Part shown: piece by piece, positions 37,823 through 46,043 of the stretch
How positions within the stretch are numbered: the stretch's first letter is position 1
Layout: every line of letters starts with the position of its first letter
NCBI GenBank assembly: GCA_002499195.1
Contig: DAKS01000039.1
Span: forward strand, 23,766-87,765
Origin: Euryarchaeota archaeon UBA443
Lineage (GTDB): Archaea > Thermoplasmatota > Poseidoniia > Poseidoniales > Poseidoniaceae
DNA length: 64,000 nucleotides
Direction of reading: 5' to 3'
The notes under the pieces: generated by a model
Told to the model about the DNA's origin: nothing
Database searches by the model: none
The model's input: the letters and a program-made list of their open reading frames with translations, nothing else
Made by a program: the position numbers and the translations under genes

Positions 37823-38437
37823 TTCTTCAATTAGCAAATCACTAACATCACCATCCTTGTCGAGATGAGTGATGTTGCGTTGGCCGGAATATAATCCCCA
37901 AATTTCGAACCCTTGACTTACAAATTCAGTTTTTGAACGAACACGATATTCCTCATCCGACCCTGTCACATCAGTTCCAGATTTCGAGATTAGAAGTAGA
38001 GTTGTTTCTGAGTTGATACGTTGTGCAAGATCGAAAATAGCCTTCAGATTATCCTTTTCTATCCTTCCTGTTGGAGAGCACCAATCATCGAGAACGACAA
38101 GACCAACCCGGGGTAAACTCTGCTCGGCTTCAACAATAGCATCAACGCATCTATCCATTGCACCGATGAGATTGAGGGCATGAAATCGACTAGATTCGAC
38201 AATGTTCAATGAAGAAAATAGTTGAGAAAAACGTGTCGCATTTGGCATCTCAGGAGAGGCCCACAATACACGTCCACCCGATTGAATTTGATCCACTGCG
38301 CAATGAAGGCCAAAAGTTGTGCCGCCGCAACCACCTTGAACTGAGAGATGGATTCTTCTCCCAGTCAAATCGTTCGACCAACGTTCCGCCATAAACCATG
38401 GGTGGAGTCCTATGATTTGATTCCGTTCATGCAAAAT
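37802..38437 (-). CDS. RadB/RecA-like protein with degenerate P-loop
   Basis: About 211 residues from a TTG at 38437; an ATG at 38392 is an alternative, and the longest frame (ATG 38599) would overlap the divergent gene at 38468. The layout is RecA/RadB/KaiC-like: RIHLSVQGGCGGTTFGLH where the P-loop belongs, GGRVLWASPEMP, and a Walker B-like VGLVVLDDW. The P-loop reads QGGCGGTT, so both the first Gly and the catalytic Lys of GxxxxGKT are replaced. ATP hydrolysis is therefore doubtful. It may be an inactive paralogue that regulates recombination; assignment is tentative. Confidence 0.55.
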   Translation of the reverse strand: MLHERNQIIGLHPWFMAERWSNDLTGRRIHLSVQGGCGGTTFGLHCAVDQIQSGGRVLWASPEMPNATRFSQLFSSLNIVESSRFHALNLIGAMDRCVDAIVEAEQSLPRVGLVVLDDWCSPTGRIEKDNLKAIFDLAQRINSETTLLLISKSGTDVTGSDEEYRVRSKTEFVSQGFEIWGLYSGQRNITHLDKDGDVSDLLIEESGFFIV

Positions 38438-38467
38438 GCTCTTGACCTCTCTCTCAATCGACAGGTT

Positions 38468-38683
38468 ATGAGCGGAGAAGTGCGAAAAGGTGAGCGAATC
38501 CCACGCAGAGAGGCTCCTCCTTACGAAGAAGCCGATAGTTTTGGTCAAGCCGTAGCTCGAGATGGTTTCTTCAAAACGGCGATTAACGATGCTAACCAAT
38601 ACGGTCCAATCGGTATGATGATTCTTCTTTTCATTGTCGCTACCATAACCGGTGCGGCCATCAAACTGCTTGAATCGCTCTGA
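38468..38683 (+). CDS. Small C-terminally anchored membrane protein
   Basis: 71 residues from ATG 38468, charged at the N-terminus (VRKGERIPRREAPPYEEAD) with one membrane helix near the C-terminus (MMILLFIVATITGAAIKLL). An in-frame ATG at 38348 would overlap the divergent gene across most of its 5' half and adds nothing recognisable. Function unknown. Confidence 0.5.
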   Translation: MSGEVRKGERIPRREAPPYEEADSFGQAVARDGFFKTAINDANQYGPIGMMILLFIVATITGAAIKLLESL

Positions 38684-38730
38684 TGGCTTGAAACAATTGG
38701 ATTAAAAATCGCTCTCCTGACTGTTTTGAA

Positions 38731-38745
38731 AGCGATATATTCAAA
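38731..38745 (+). promoter_or_regulatory. Putative TATA-type promoter
   Basis: AGCGATATATTCAAA lies about 30 bases before the ATG at 38769. The purine-rich GAAAGCG just upstream could serve as BRE. This fits an archaeal promoter giving a very short leader. Confidence 0.45.
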
Positions 38746-38768
38746 CCCGCTTTGTCGAAGTCTTGAGC

Positions 38769-39233
38769 ATGAGTGAGGGCTCAGTTAACGTTGAGAGTCG
38801 CACCTCTTCTCAAGATAAGCGTTGGACCATAATGGCCGCTTTGCTCGGAACAAATACAGCAGTAATGTTGTTTCAAGGTATTGAGCAAGAAACAAATCCT
38901 ACTCCTATTCGGGAAGTTGCACTCACCATTATTGCTGCAACATTGCCGTTCCAGGCGATTTATTTCCTCATCTACACCTTTCTTCTCGAGAACAATGGCA
39001 AACTTAGCCATCACATGGTAAAGAAATTGAAAACTGCATCCAACATCTGTCAATTGTTTGCGTATATTTCCTTGGTTGGCGTTGCAATGTTGTGGTACAA
39101 TCTTTCGATATATGTTGGTGTTGTCTTCTTCATATCCACTGTTTTTGCTATGATCTTGGTACGTTATGCCATGATGACGGATGAAGAATCTCGTGATGAA
39201 ATGAAGGCTAGTGCCAATGAGCAAGGTTCATGA
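38769..39233 (+). CDS. Four-helix membrane protein, unknown function
   Basis: 154 residues from ATG 38769 (a TTG two codons upstream is possible). Four membrane helices are visible, at about 20-38, 50-75, 88-108 and 112-132, with a short acidic C-terminus. No catalytic motif is seen. A TATA-like element about 30 bases upstream suggests its own promoter. It ends 22 bases before purB. Confidence 0.6.
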   Translation: MSEGSVNVESRTSSQDKRWTIMAALLGTNTAVMLFQGIEQETNPTPIREVALTIIAATLPFQAIYFLIYTFLLENNGKLSHHMVKKLKTASNICQLFAYISLVGVAMLWYNLSIYVGVVFFISTVFAMILVRYAMMTDEESRDEMKASANEQGS

Positions 39234-39255
39234 AGTATCTTCTTGACCAAACAAT

Positions 39256-40614
39256 ATGGCGTTCTGCCCTCTTGATTACCGATACGGCTGCCAAGATTTC
39301 AAACACATTTGGTCCGAATCAGGGCGCCATGAACGTCAATTGGAAGTTGAACGTGCACTGATTTGGGCACATTGGCAACTAGGTAGAGTGTCGGAAGATG
39401 ACTATAACGCGGTAGCTGCTATTTCAAATCCAGAATCGGTACGAAAAGAACGTGTTTCTGAGATTGAAGCCGAAACACGTCATGATATCATGGCCTTAAC
39501 AAAAGCCATGGCTGAAGCCGCAGGAGATGCTGGATGGTGCATACACCTCGGCGCCACATCCAATGATATCGTTGATACAGCCGTTGCATTACAACTTCGT
39601 GATAGTATCGTTTTCCTCAGAGAACAACTGTGTTTGCTGATCGGAGTTTGTGCTGATGTTGCAGAACGGGAACGTGATACTGTCATGCTGGGACGTACCC
39701 ACGGGCAAGCAGCAGTTCCTATCACATTTGGACTCAAAGCAGCAGTATGGCTCGATGAAATGCGAAGGCAACTTGTTCGACTCGATGAGGCTACACCAAG
39801 AATCGCGGTTGGTAAGTTCCTCGGTGCCGTTGGAACTGGAGCTGCTCAGGGAGAAAACGCACGTGAACTTCAGAGGCTTATTCTAACTCATCTCGGCCTT
39901 GGTGTTCCACTTGCAACCACTCAAGTTGTTGGTCGTGATCGCTACGTTGAATATGTCTCTTGGCTAGCGAATGTGGCAACAACTTGCGAAAAGATTCTCC
40001 AAGAAATCCGTAATTTACAACGCTCCGAACTTTCGGAAGCGGGTGAAGGATTTGATGTTAAGAAACAAGTTGGGTCTTCGACAATGGCTCACAAAAAGAA
40101 TCCAATAAAATCTGAAAATGCCTCCGGACTTGCACGAATCGTACGTTCTTTTATCATTCCAACATATGAAAATGCGCTTCTATGGCATGAAAGAGATCTT
40201 GCAAATTCAAGCAGTGAGCGTTTTACACTTTCACATGGAAGCGCATTGTGCGAAGATGTCATCTCCAAAACTCGACAAGTACTAACCAATATGTGGGTTG
40301 ATGCGGAGCGATGCATGGAGAATATTCGTGCACAACGTGGTTTGGTTATGGCCGAGAAGGTTATGATCGACCTTGTTGACCGAGGTATACCTCGAGATGA
40401 GGCTCACGAAATTCTTCGTGAAGCATCCTTTACGGCTGTTGCAAATAAAGAGGAACTCATCGATGTATGCAGTCGAACACCAGCAATTTCAGCCTCTTTC
40501 AGCGCTGAAGAATTGGAAGCGATGTTTGAACCAAGCAATCACATTGGAGTATCTGGTGAACTCGTTGATGAGGCTGTTGCACTTGCCCGTGCTGCGATTC
40601 AAACAACGGATTGA
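39256..40614 (+). CDS. purB: Adenylosuccinate lyase
   Basis: 452 residues of the fumarase/aspartase superfamily. The signature SSTMAHKKNPIKSE carries the catalytic serine loop (near residue 275), with GRTHGQAAVPITFG at about 140 and HLGATSNDIVDTA at about 96. It acts twice in purine synthesis, on SAICAR and on adenylosuccinate. Its 3' end overlaps the convergent dph6 gene by 16 bases. Confidence 0.95.
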   Translation: MAFCPLDYRYGCQDFKHIWSESGRHERQLEVERALIWAHWQLGRVSEDDYNAVAAISNPESVRKERVSEIEAETRHDIMALTKAMAEAAGDAGWCIHLGATSNDIVDTAVALQLRDSIVFLREQLCLLIGVCADVAERERDTVMLGRTHGQAAVPITFGLKAAVWLDEMRRQLVRLDEATPRIAVGKFLGAVGTGAAQGENARELQRLILTHLGLGVPLATTQVVGRDRYVEYVSWLANVATTCEKILQEIRNLQRSELSEAGEGFDVKKQVGSSTMAHKKNPIKSENASGLARIVRSFIIPTYENALLWHERDLANSSSERFTLSHGSALCEDVISKTRQVLTNMWVDAERCMENIRAQRGLVMAEKVMIDLVDRGIPRDEAHEILREASFTAVANKEELIDVCSRTPAISASFSAEELEAMFEPSNHIGVSGELVDEAVALARAAIQTTD

Positions 40615-41255
40615 ATCGTGAACACGCCTCTGCTAGCAGTATGATGCTCTTCTCCAGAAACCTGTAATGATCTTGACCATATTGGGCCACCGAGGACGAA
40701 GGTTTCGTACTCACCACCCTCACCATCAACATTGAATCTATGTTGAAGGGATAGATTGTGAAGTTCATCCAATGTCGCTTTTGTAAGTACATGGCCAAGC
40801 CATGTGTGATCCAGTCCTTCACAGGAGACGGATGTCATCATGATTTCAAAACCTGCTTCAACCATACCTCGAAGGTGTTCGATTGGTGTTTGATGCCACA
40901 ATGGTGCGTAGGAGTGAATGTTGAGTCGCTGACACATACATTCCAAACGTTGCTTCTGAAAATCAGAACGTAATGCACCACTGACTAAAGCATCGATTTC
41001 AAGTTGGGACAGGGCCGATTCAAGTGCTTGTATTTCATCCTCAACAGAACCCGATGCAGGAACGTTGATCCAAGGTATCTCTGCAAGTTGTGCTTGATGT
41101 TTGACCCATTTGGTCGAAGGTACCTGAAACATATGGGAATCACCATCCTGAATCTCCACCGTGACAATCGCGACAACGTCCCAGCCACGACACATCGCCC
41201 ACCACCAGGCGGCTGAGGAATCCTTTCCTCCCGAACTGAGGACTGCAATTCGCAT
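40599..41255 (-). CDS. dph6: Diphthine-ammonia ligase Dph6
   Basis: 218 residues. The PP-loop-type N-terminus AVLSSGGKDSSAAWWWA and the C-terminal GEGGEYETFVLGGP define the Dph6/ATP_bind_4 family. It amidates diphthine on EF-2, completing diphthamide. Its substrate, EF-2, is encoded about 11 kb away in this window. The start ATG follows GGGTGG. Confidence 0.9.
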   Translation of the reverse strand: MRIAVLSSGGKDSSAAWWWAMCRGWDVVAIVTVEIQDGDSHMFQVPSTKWVKHQAQLAEIPWINVPASGSVEDEIQALESALSQLEIDALVSGALRSDFQKQRLECMCQRLNIHSYAPLWHQTPIEHLRGMVEAGFEIMMTSVSCEGLDHTWLGHVLTKATLDELHNLSLQHRFNVDGEGGEYETFVLGGPIWSRSLQVSGEEHHTASRGVFTIQSVV

Positions 41256-41328
41256 AAACCACCCACGAACTTCAACTTCATGAGATTAAGGGAAAACAAG
41301 CCAAGTCTTCAAATGGGTCCTTCAATTG

Positions 41329-41356
41329 GATTGTATAGGGTGGTGAAGCATCACCC
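41329..41356 (+). promoter_or_regulatory. Leader region of psmA: TATA-like box and hairpin
   Basis: The 140-base gap before psmA holds an AT-rich TTGTATAG (41331-41338) followed at once by GGGTGGTGAAGCATCACCC (41338-41356), an 8-base-pair stem with one G-T pair and an AAG loop. A promoter with a hairpin in the leader, about 40 bases before the psmA start, is one reading. The rest of the gap shows nothing else I can name. Confidence 0.35.
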
Positions 41357-41395
41357 TCATAAAGCGTCGAGGACGAGAAGGAATTGGTGAGATAA

Positions 41396-42118
41396 ATGCA
41401 ACCTAGTGGAAGAGGATACGATCATGGAATTACAACTTTTAGCCCAGATGGACGTTTGTTCCAAGTAGAATACGCTCGCGAATCTGTCAAGCGTGGTACA
41501 ACCACTGCAGGACTGAAGTTCAAAGAAGGCGTTGTTCTTGTTTGTGACAAGCGTATTGCATCCCGCCTCATCATCCCAGAATCCATTGAGAAGATGTTCA
41601 AAATCGACGAACACGTAGGTGTTGCAACCTCTGGACTTGTCGCTGATGCACGGCAACTCGTCGCTCGAGCACGGGTTGAATCTCAAATCAACCGAATCAC
41701 CTATGCAGATACAGTTCCTGTTGACGTTCTTGTCAAAAAAATCTGTGACTTCAAACAATCGTTCACCCAATACGGTGGGTCCCGTCCATTCGGTACCGCT
41801 TTGTTGATTGGTGGTGTTGACGATGAAGGAATTCATCTCTACGAAACTGATCCTTCCGGAGCCTATCAATCATATCATGCCGGTGCAATCGGTAGCAACC
41901 GTAACACTGTAATCGAGTATTTCGAGAAGAATTGGAAGAATGGAATGACCCTAAATGCGGCAATGAAGATGGGACTTGAAGCCCTTCGTTCTGCAAATGA
42001 TACTGAATTAAACCGTGATGCTGTTGAAGTTGTCGTCGTTGATGACAAAGGATACCGTATCCTCGACCGAGGCGAAGTTAACAAGCAGCTTGATCGTCTC
42101 AAGCCTCTTGAAGACTGA
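41396..42118 (+). CDS. psmA: Proteasome alpha subunit
   Basis: 240 residues. GRGYDHGITTFSPDGRLFQV followed by EYARE is the N-terminal gate and H0 helix of archaeal alpha subunits; the RGTTTAGLKF strand and the C-terminal acidic helix follow. It forms the outer rings of the 20S core. The beta subunit is not in this window. The gene opens the proteasome-exosome superoperon, with GGTGAG as ribosome-binding site. Confidence 0.97.
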   Translation: MQPSGRGYDHGITTFSPDGRLFQVEYARESVKRGTTTAGLKFKEGVVLVCDKRIASRLIIPESIEKMFKIDEHVGVATSGLVADARQLVARARVESQINRITYADTVPVDVLVKKICDFKQSFTQYGGSRPFGTALLIGGVDDEGIHLYETDPSGAYQSYHAGAIGSNRNTVIEYFEKNWKNGMTLNAAMKMGLEALRSANDTELNRDAVEVVVVDDKGYRILDRGEVNKQLDRLKPLED

Positions 42119-42156
42119 GCAATCAGTTTATTGTCCCCGTACCTATAGGTGGCCAC

Positions 42157-42849
42157 ATGGTCAGTCTAGATGATGCCGTACTTGCACGTTTGGAAAAAGG
42201 TGGAAAGCGTTATGAGGCGCTTGTTGATCCCGATCTTGTTGAACAGTGGAGAGAGGATTCCTCTAATATTGAACTTGATGACTTCATGGCAATGGATGAG
42301 ATTTTTCATGATGCAAGAGCAGGTAATAGACCTACAGAAGATGCATTGATGAATACATTCGAAACCTTGGATGTTGAAAAAATTCTGAATATCATTCTCG
42401 AAAAGGGTTCTATTCAATTGACTACTACTCAACGAAAATCTCGTGTTGAAAACATTCGACAACAGATTATTCATCATATCCACAGTGAGGCTATAGATCC
42501 AAAAACTAAGTCCCCACATCCACGTACAAGAATCGAATTAGCACTGGAGGAATCGAAATATTCAGTCGATCCATTCAAGCGGCTTGAAGAACAGGTAAAT
42601 GATGCTATTGCGAAACTAAAACCACTCATACCTCTCAGCTTTGAATCTGTCCGTTTGGCATTTCGAATACCTGGTAGTGCTTACGGAAGTGTTAGTCAGT
42701 TATTGCGCACCTTCCAACAGAAAGAAGGTTGGCTTGAAAACGGTGATTGGGCCTGTGTTATAGAAATCCCGGCCGGAAGGAAAGGCGACATAATCGGACA
42801 AGTTCTCAAGCGAGCAAACAATGCAGAAGTCAAGGAATTGTCCTCTTAA
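42157..42849 (+). CDS. sdo1: SBDS-family ribosome maturation protein
   Basis: 230 residues in the three-domain SBDS layout. VSLDDAVLARLEKGGKRYEA begins the N-terminal FYSH-like domain; IILEKGSIQLTTTQR near residue 85 is the family core, and the last 90 residues form the ferredoxin-like domain III. It assists release of the anti-association factor aIF6 and 50S maturation. Between psmA and rrp4 as in many Euryarchaeota. Confidence 0.93.
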   Translation: MVSLDDAVLARLEKGGKRYEALVDPDLVEQWREDSSNIELDDFMAMDEIFHDARAGNRPTEDALMNTFETLDVEKILNIILEKGSIQLTTTQRKSRVENIRQQIIHHIHSEAIDPKTKSPHPRTRIELALEESKYSVDPFKRLEEQVNDAIAKLKPLIPLSFESVRLAFRIPGSAYGSVSQLLRTFQQKEGWLENGDWACVIEIPAGRKGDIIGQVLKRANNAEVKELSS

Positions 42850-42903
42850 CAAAAGGGTGCCCTTTATCATGGGTTGTCGAGTGGGCGGTTCGGAGAGAAA
42901 AGA

Positions 42904-43590
42904 ATGTCCGAAGGTCAAGTTGGCGCCGAGCAGCGCCTCGTGACCCCGGGAATGGTCATCGGGCCATCATCCGGGAAGCGAGCAGGTTCTGGTACGATTA
43001 CCGAAAACAATGAATTCATTGCCACCCGAGTGGGATGGCTTAACGAACAGAACAATGTCGTTTCTGTTTCACCAATTAACAGTGCGTACATGCCTCGTTC
43101 CGGTGATTTGATCATTGGATTCGTTGCCGAAGTTCGAAACAACCTTTGGTTCTTCGATGTTAACGGTCCGTTCCAAGCACTCCTTCCTATGTCACTAGCA
43201 CCATGGAAAGTTGAATTCGGTTCGACTCGCCAACATCTTGGCATTGGTGATGCTGCACTAGCACGTATTCAAGAAGTCGATGAAACACACAACATGGTTC
43301 TGACCATGAAAGGTGTTGGGCTACGTAGAATCAACGAAGGTGCTGTTTTATCGATACCAGTCAACCTTATCGACACGCTACGAGGCGAAAATAACGCTAT
43401 GGTTAGTAGAATTCGTGATGCAACTGATTGCAGAATTATTGTTGCTGATAACGGACGTGTCTGGGTTCATGGTGACGCAGATAACATGAAGGTTGCACGA
43501 GAACTGATTCAAACTCTCAACCAAGAAGGACATAAAAATACATTCGAAAGTGCTGTAGAAGCACTTGAAAACGAACGAGGTGAACACTGA
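42904..43590 (+). CDS. rrp4: Exosome RNA-binding subunit Rrp4
   Basis: 228 residues from ATG 42904, preceded by GGAGAG; an ATG at 42874 would add ten residues. Order: N-terminal domain (VTPGMVIGPSSG), S1 domain (about 65-140, SGDLIIGFVAEVRNNLWFFD), and KH domain near 160-215 (RIIVADNGRVWVHGD). It forms part of the RNA-binding cap of the exosome. The stop overlaps the rrp41 ATG. Confidence 0.93.
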   Translation: MSEGQVGAEQRLVTPGMVIGPSSGKRAGSGTITENNEFIATRVGWLNEQNNVVSVSPINSAYMPRSGDLIIGFVAEVRNNLWFFDVNGPFQALLPMSLAPWKVEFGSTRQHLGIGDAALARIQEVDETHNMVLTMKGVGLRRINEGAVLSIPVNLIDTLRGENNAMVSRIRDATDCRIIVADNGRVWVHGDADNMKVARELIQTLNQEGHKNTFESAVEALENERGEH

Positions 43591-44318
43591 TGGGTGGATA
43601 TGGAGACGTAAAATTACTACGAGAAGATGGAAAGCGACTAGATGGTCGAGCAATCGATGAGATGCGACCAGTAACGATCGAAGCGGGAGTTCTTCCTGCT
43701 GCGCATGGATCAGCCATGGTAACACATGGACTCAACGTGGCTGTTGCGGCAGTCTACGGTCCTATGGAAGCACATCCTCGGAAGATTCAGCGACAAGATC
43801 GAGCAGTCATAGATGTGCGATATAATATGGCACCTTTCTCAACAGGTGACCGAATCCGTCCTGGATTCAACCGACGAAGTCGAGAAATCTCCAAGGTTAC
43901 TGCAGAAGCTCTTGAGTCGGTAGTACTCGTCGAGAGATACCCTCGCTCGAAGATTCGAGTTGAAATCGAAATCCTCGCCGCTGAAGCAGGTACACGATGT
44001 GCGGGTATCACCGCTGCATCTGTCGCTCTTGCTGATGCTGGAATTCCAATGCGAGACATGATTGTCGGTGTTGCATCAGGTAAAATCGAAGACACCGTTG
44101 TTCTTGACTTGGATAAGGCTGAAGATAACTACGGTCAAGCAGACCTTCCGGTTGGAATCCTGCCAAATACTGGTGAAATCGCATTCTTGCAAATGGATGG
44201 AGATCTTTCCATTGACGAATATAATCTCGCTATGGAATACAATTTCAAAGCAGCCAAAGAAATCCATGAAGAGATGGTTGACGCTTTGAAGCGTCGATAT
44301 GAAGGAGGTGAGGCCTGA
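43590..44318 (+). CDS. rrp41: Exosome catalytic subunit Rrp41
   Basis: 242 residues, RNase PH fold. DGKRLDGRAIDEMRP starts the domain and DLPVGILPNTGEIAFLQMDG holds the catalytic Asp region. It is the active phosphorolytic subunit of the ring with Rrp42. The start overlaps the rrp4 stop and its own stop overlaps rrp42 by one base, so the three are coupled. Confidence 0.96.
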   Translation: MGGYGDVKLLREDGKRLDGRAIDEMRPVTIEAGVLPAAHGSAMVTHGLNVAVAAVYGPMEAHPRKIQRQDRAVIDVRYNMAPFSTGDRIRPGFNRRSREISKVTAEALESVVLVERYPRSKIRVEIEILAAEAGTRCAGITAASVALADAGIPMRDMIVGVASGKIEDTVVLDLDKAEDNYGQADLPVGILPNTGEIAFLQMDGDLSIDEYNLAMEYNFKAAKEIHEEMVDALKRRYEGGEA

Positions 44319-45103
44319 TGGTCGAACTAGTTCCTTCCCTATTGCGACAAGAACTCAATCGTTTAGCTGAAGATGGTCAACGAATTGATGGTCGTGGACA
44401 ATTCGATGGACGCGATGTTCATCTTGAAGTTGATTGTCTCTACAACGCTGAAGGATCTGCAAAGGTCGTTTGGGGCGATACCATCATCTATGCTGGAGTT
44501 AAGTTTGAAATTCGAACACCATGGCCTGACCGACCTGCACAAGGATCGCTCATGTGTGGTGCTGAACTTCGACCAGTTGCACACCGTAAATACGAGCCAG
44601 GTCCACCATCACCACAATCGATTGAACTCGGCCGTGTTGTAGATCGTGGAATCCGTGAATCAGGTTGCATTGACATGGAAGAATTGTGTATTGTTCCTGG
44701 CGAGAAAGTCTGGGGTGTTATGATAGATATCCACGTCCTTTCTGATGGAGGCAACATATTCGATGCTGCAGGTCTTGCCGCTATCGCTGCTCTGCGAACT
44801 GCGGTCGTTCCAGCAGAACGATTCGATGTTGGCGAAGATTACACTTTGAAAGTCAATGGAACGCCAATTATGGCTTCATTCAAGCGAGCCGGTGGACGCT
44901 TCGTATACGACCCGAGCGAGGAAGAAGAACTCGGCGGTGACGAGCGAATTCACATCACCCTTGGTGATGAAGGACACCTCCACTCATTACAGAAGGGGCT
45001 AAAAGGAGTCTTCACTCCGGACGAATTTGCCGAGATTCTAGCGGTCGCCGAACAGAAGTGCAGTGAACTGAGAGAAATGGTAGCAGAAAAGGAGGGGAAC
45101 TGA
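44318..45103 (+). CDS. rrp42: Exosome subunit Rrp42
   Basis: 261 residues, RNase PH fold without the catalytic residues. EDGQRIDGRGQFDGRDVHLE and VDIHVLSDGGNIFDAAGLAA-like segments (the latter near 130-145) are typical of Rrp42. It pairs with Rrp41 in the hexameric ring. A strong AAGGAGGGG at its 3' end serves the TTG start of eL43. Confidence 0.95.
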   Translation: MVELVPSLLRQELNRLAEDGQRIDGRGQFDGRDVHLEVDCLYNAEGSAKVVWGDTIIYAGVKFEIRTPWPDRPAQGSLMCGAELRPVAHRKYEPGPPSPQSIELGRVVDRGIRESGCIDMEELCIVPGEKVWGVMIDIHVLSDGGNIFDAAGLAAIAALRTAVVPAERFDVGEDYTLKVNGTPIMASFKRAGGRFVYDPSEEEELGGDERIHITLGDEGHLHSLQKGLKGVFTPDEFAEILAVAEQKCSELREMVAEKEGN

Positions 45104-45460
45104 TTGGCAAAGAGAACCCAGAAAGCAAAGGCAACAGCCCGATTTGGTGCACGATATGGTGTTAGCGTTCGACGTAATGCTGGAAGTGCTTTGGCAAAGA
45201 AGAATGCCAAGTACACCTGTCCAGTTTGTCACTACCGCAAGGTAACCCGCCAATCAGTCGGCATCTGGTCCTGCAGTAAGTGTGGCCACACCTTCGCTGG
45301 CGGTGCATGGGAACCATTCACTCGAGCAAGCGATGCAAACTCCCGTATCCTTCGACGATCTGTTGAAGGAGCAACAACTGCGGATATGGCATTCATTGCA
45401 CAACAAGCTGCTCTAGACTTTGAGCGAAAGGCTGCTGAAGACGCATCTGAAGAAGAGTGA
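45104..45460 (+). CDS. rpl37ae: Ribosomal protein eL43 (L37Ae)
   Basis: 118 residues starting at TTG directly after the rrp42 stop, supported by AAGGAGGGG about 8 bases upstream. RTQKAKATARFGARYGVSVR and the zinc ribbon CPVC...CSKC followed by GHTFAGGAWEP are diagnostic. The usual length is about 70-95 residues; here about 25-35 extra, mostly helical acidic residues extend the C-terminus. Confidence 0.94.
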   Translation: MAKRTQKAKATARFGARYGVSVRRNAGSALAKKNAKYTCPVCHYRKVTRQSVGIWSCSKCGHTFAGGAWEPFTRASDANSRILRRSVEGATTADMAFIAQQAALDFERKAAEDASEEE

Positions 45461-45465
45461 GCATT

Positions 45466-45732
45466 ATGGCGGAGACGCCCTTCTCACTTGTTTGTACCAT
45501 CGCACGAGCGGATGCTGCAGATATTAGAGCGATGCGTGATTCCCTCATCTCAGAAGCAGAAAGTCATTCTATTGATGATAATACATTTTCATTTCGCTTG
45601 GATGAAAATAATGCAAAAGATTTGCGGGCTATGTGGAATACACGAATTCGTGGATTGATTGCAGCGGACGAAATTCTACAGGCGATTGAATCCGCAGGTT
45701 CATCAACCAAAGACAACTCGATGGATGCATGA
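45466..45732 (+). CDS. pcc1: KEOPS subunit Pcc1-like protein
   Basis: 88 residues from ATG 45466; a GTG at 45457 overlapping the eL43 stop is the alternative. The helix NNAKDLRAMWNTRIRGLIAADEIL matches the alternating Arg/Asn pattern of Pcc1, the dimerisation subunit of the KEOPS tRNA threonylcarbamoyl complex. Position between eL43 and prefoldin beta, the classical archaeal order, supports the call. Sequence similarity alone is modest. The stop overlaps the pfdB start. Confidence 0.72.
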   Translation: MAETPFSLVCTIARADAADIRAMRDSLISEAESHSIDDNTFSFRLDENNAKDLRAMWNTRIRGLIAADEILQAIESAGSSTKDNSMDA

Positions 45733-46043
45733 GCACCGTTGAACAACTCCAAGTCGTTGTCTCAGAAGTCCAAAATGCACGACACAAAGTTGCTACTGTT
45801 CGAGCACAGTTGCAAGAACTGGAAACCACAATAACTGCAGTCGAAAAACATCCAGAAGGTATGGCTTTGCACCGACAACTCGGTGGAGTATTGGTTGAAG
45901 TCGATGATAAAGAAGAGTTGATTGAGGAACTCAAAACAACCCATTCAACACTTTCTGAACATGCGGAGCGACTTAGCGAACATGAAGCGAAACTCGTAGC
46001 AGCATACGATGAACTCAAGAAATCGCTTGAGGGAGAAGTTTGA
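45729..46043 (+). CDS. pfdB: Prefoldin beta subunit
   Basis: 104 residues, almost entirely two long coiled-coil helices around a central hairpin (MALHRQLGGVLVEVDDKEEL). This is the beta-prefoldin pattern, slightly shorter than the usual 115-120. Prefoldin passes unfolded proteins to the thermosome. It overlaps both neighbours by four bases. Confidence 0.85.
   Translation: MSTVEQLQVVVSEVQNARHKVATVRAQLQELETTITAVEKHPEGMALHRQLGGVLVEVDDKEELIEELKTTHSTLSEHAERLSEHEAKLVAAYDELKKSLEGEV

Noticed and set aside
38438..38599. Longer form of the RadB-like frame starting at ATG 38599
   Set aside because: It would overlap the divergent small membrane gene by about 130 bases and adds no recognisable RecA-like sequence; either reading is still possible.
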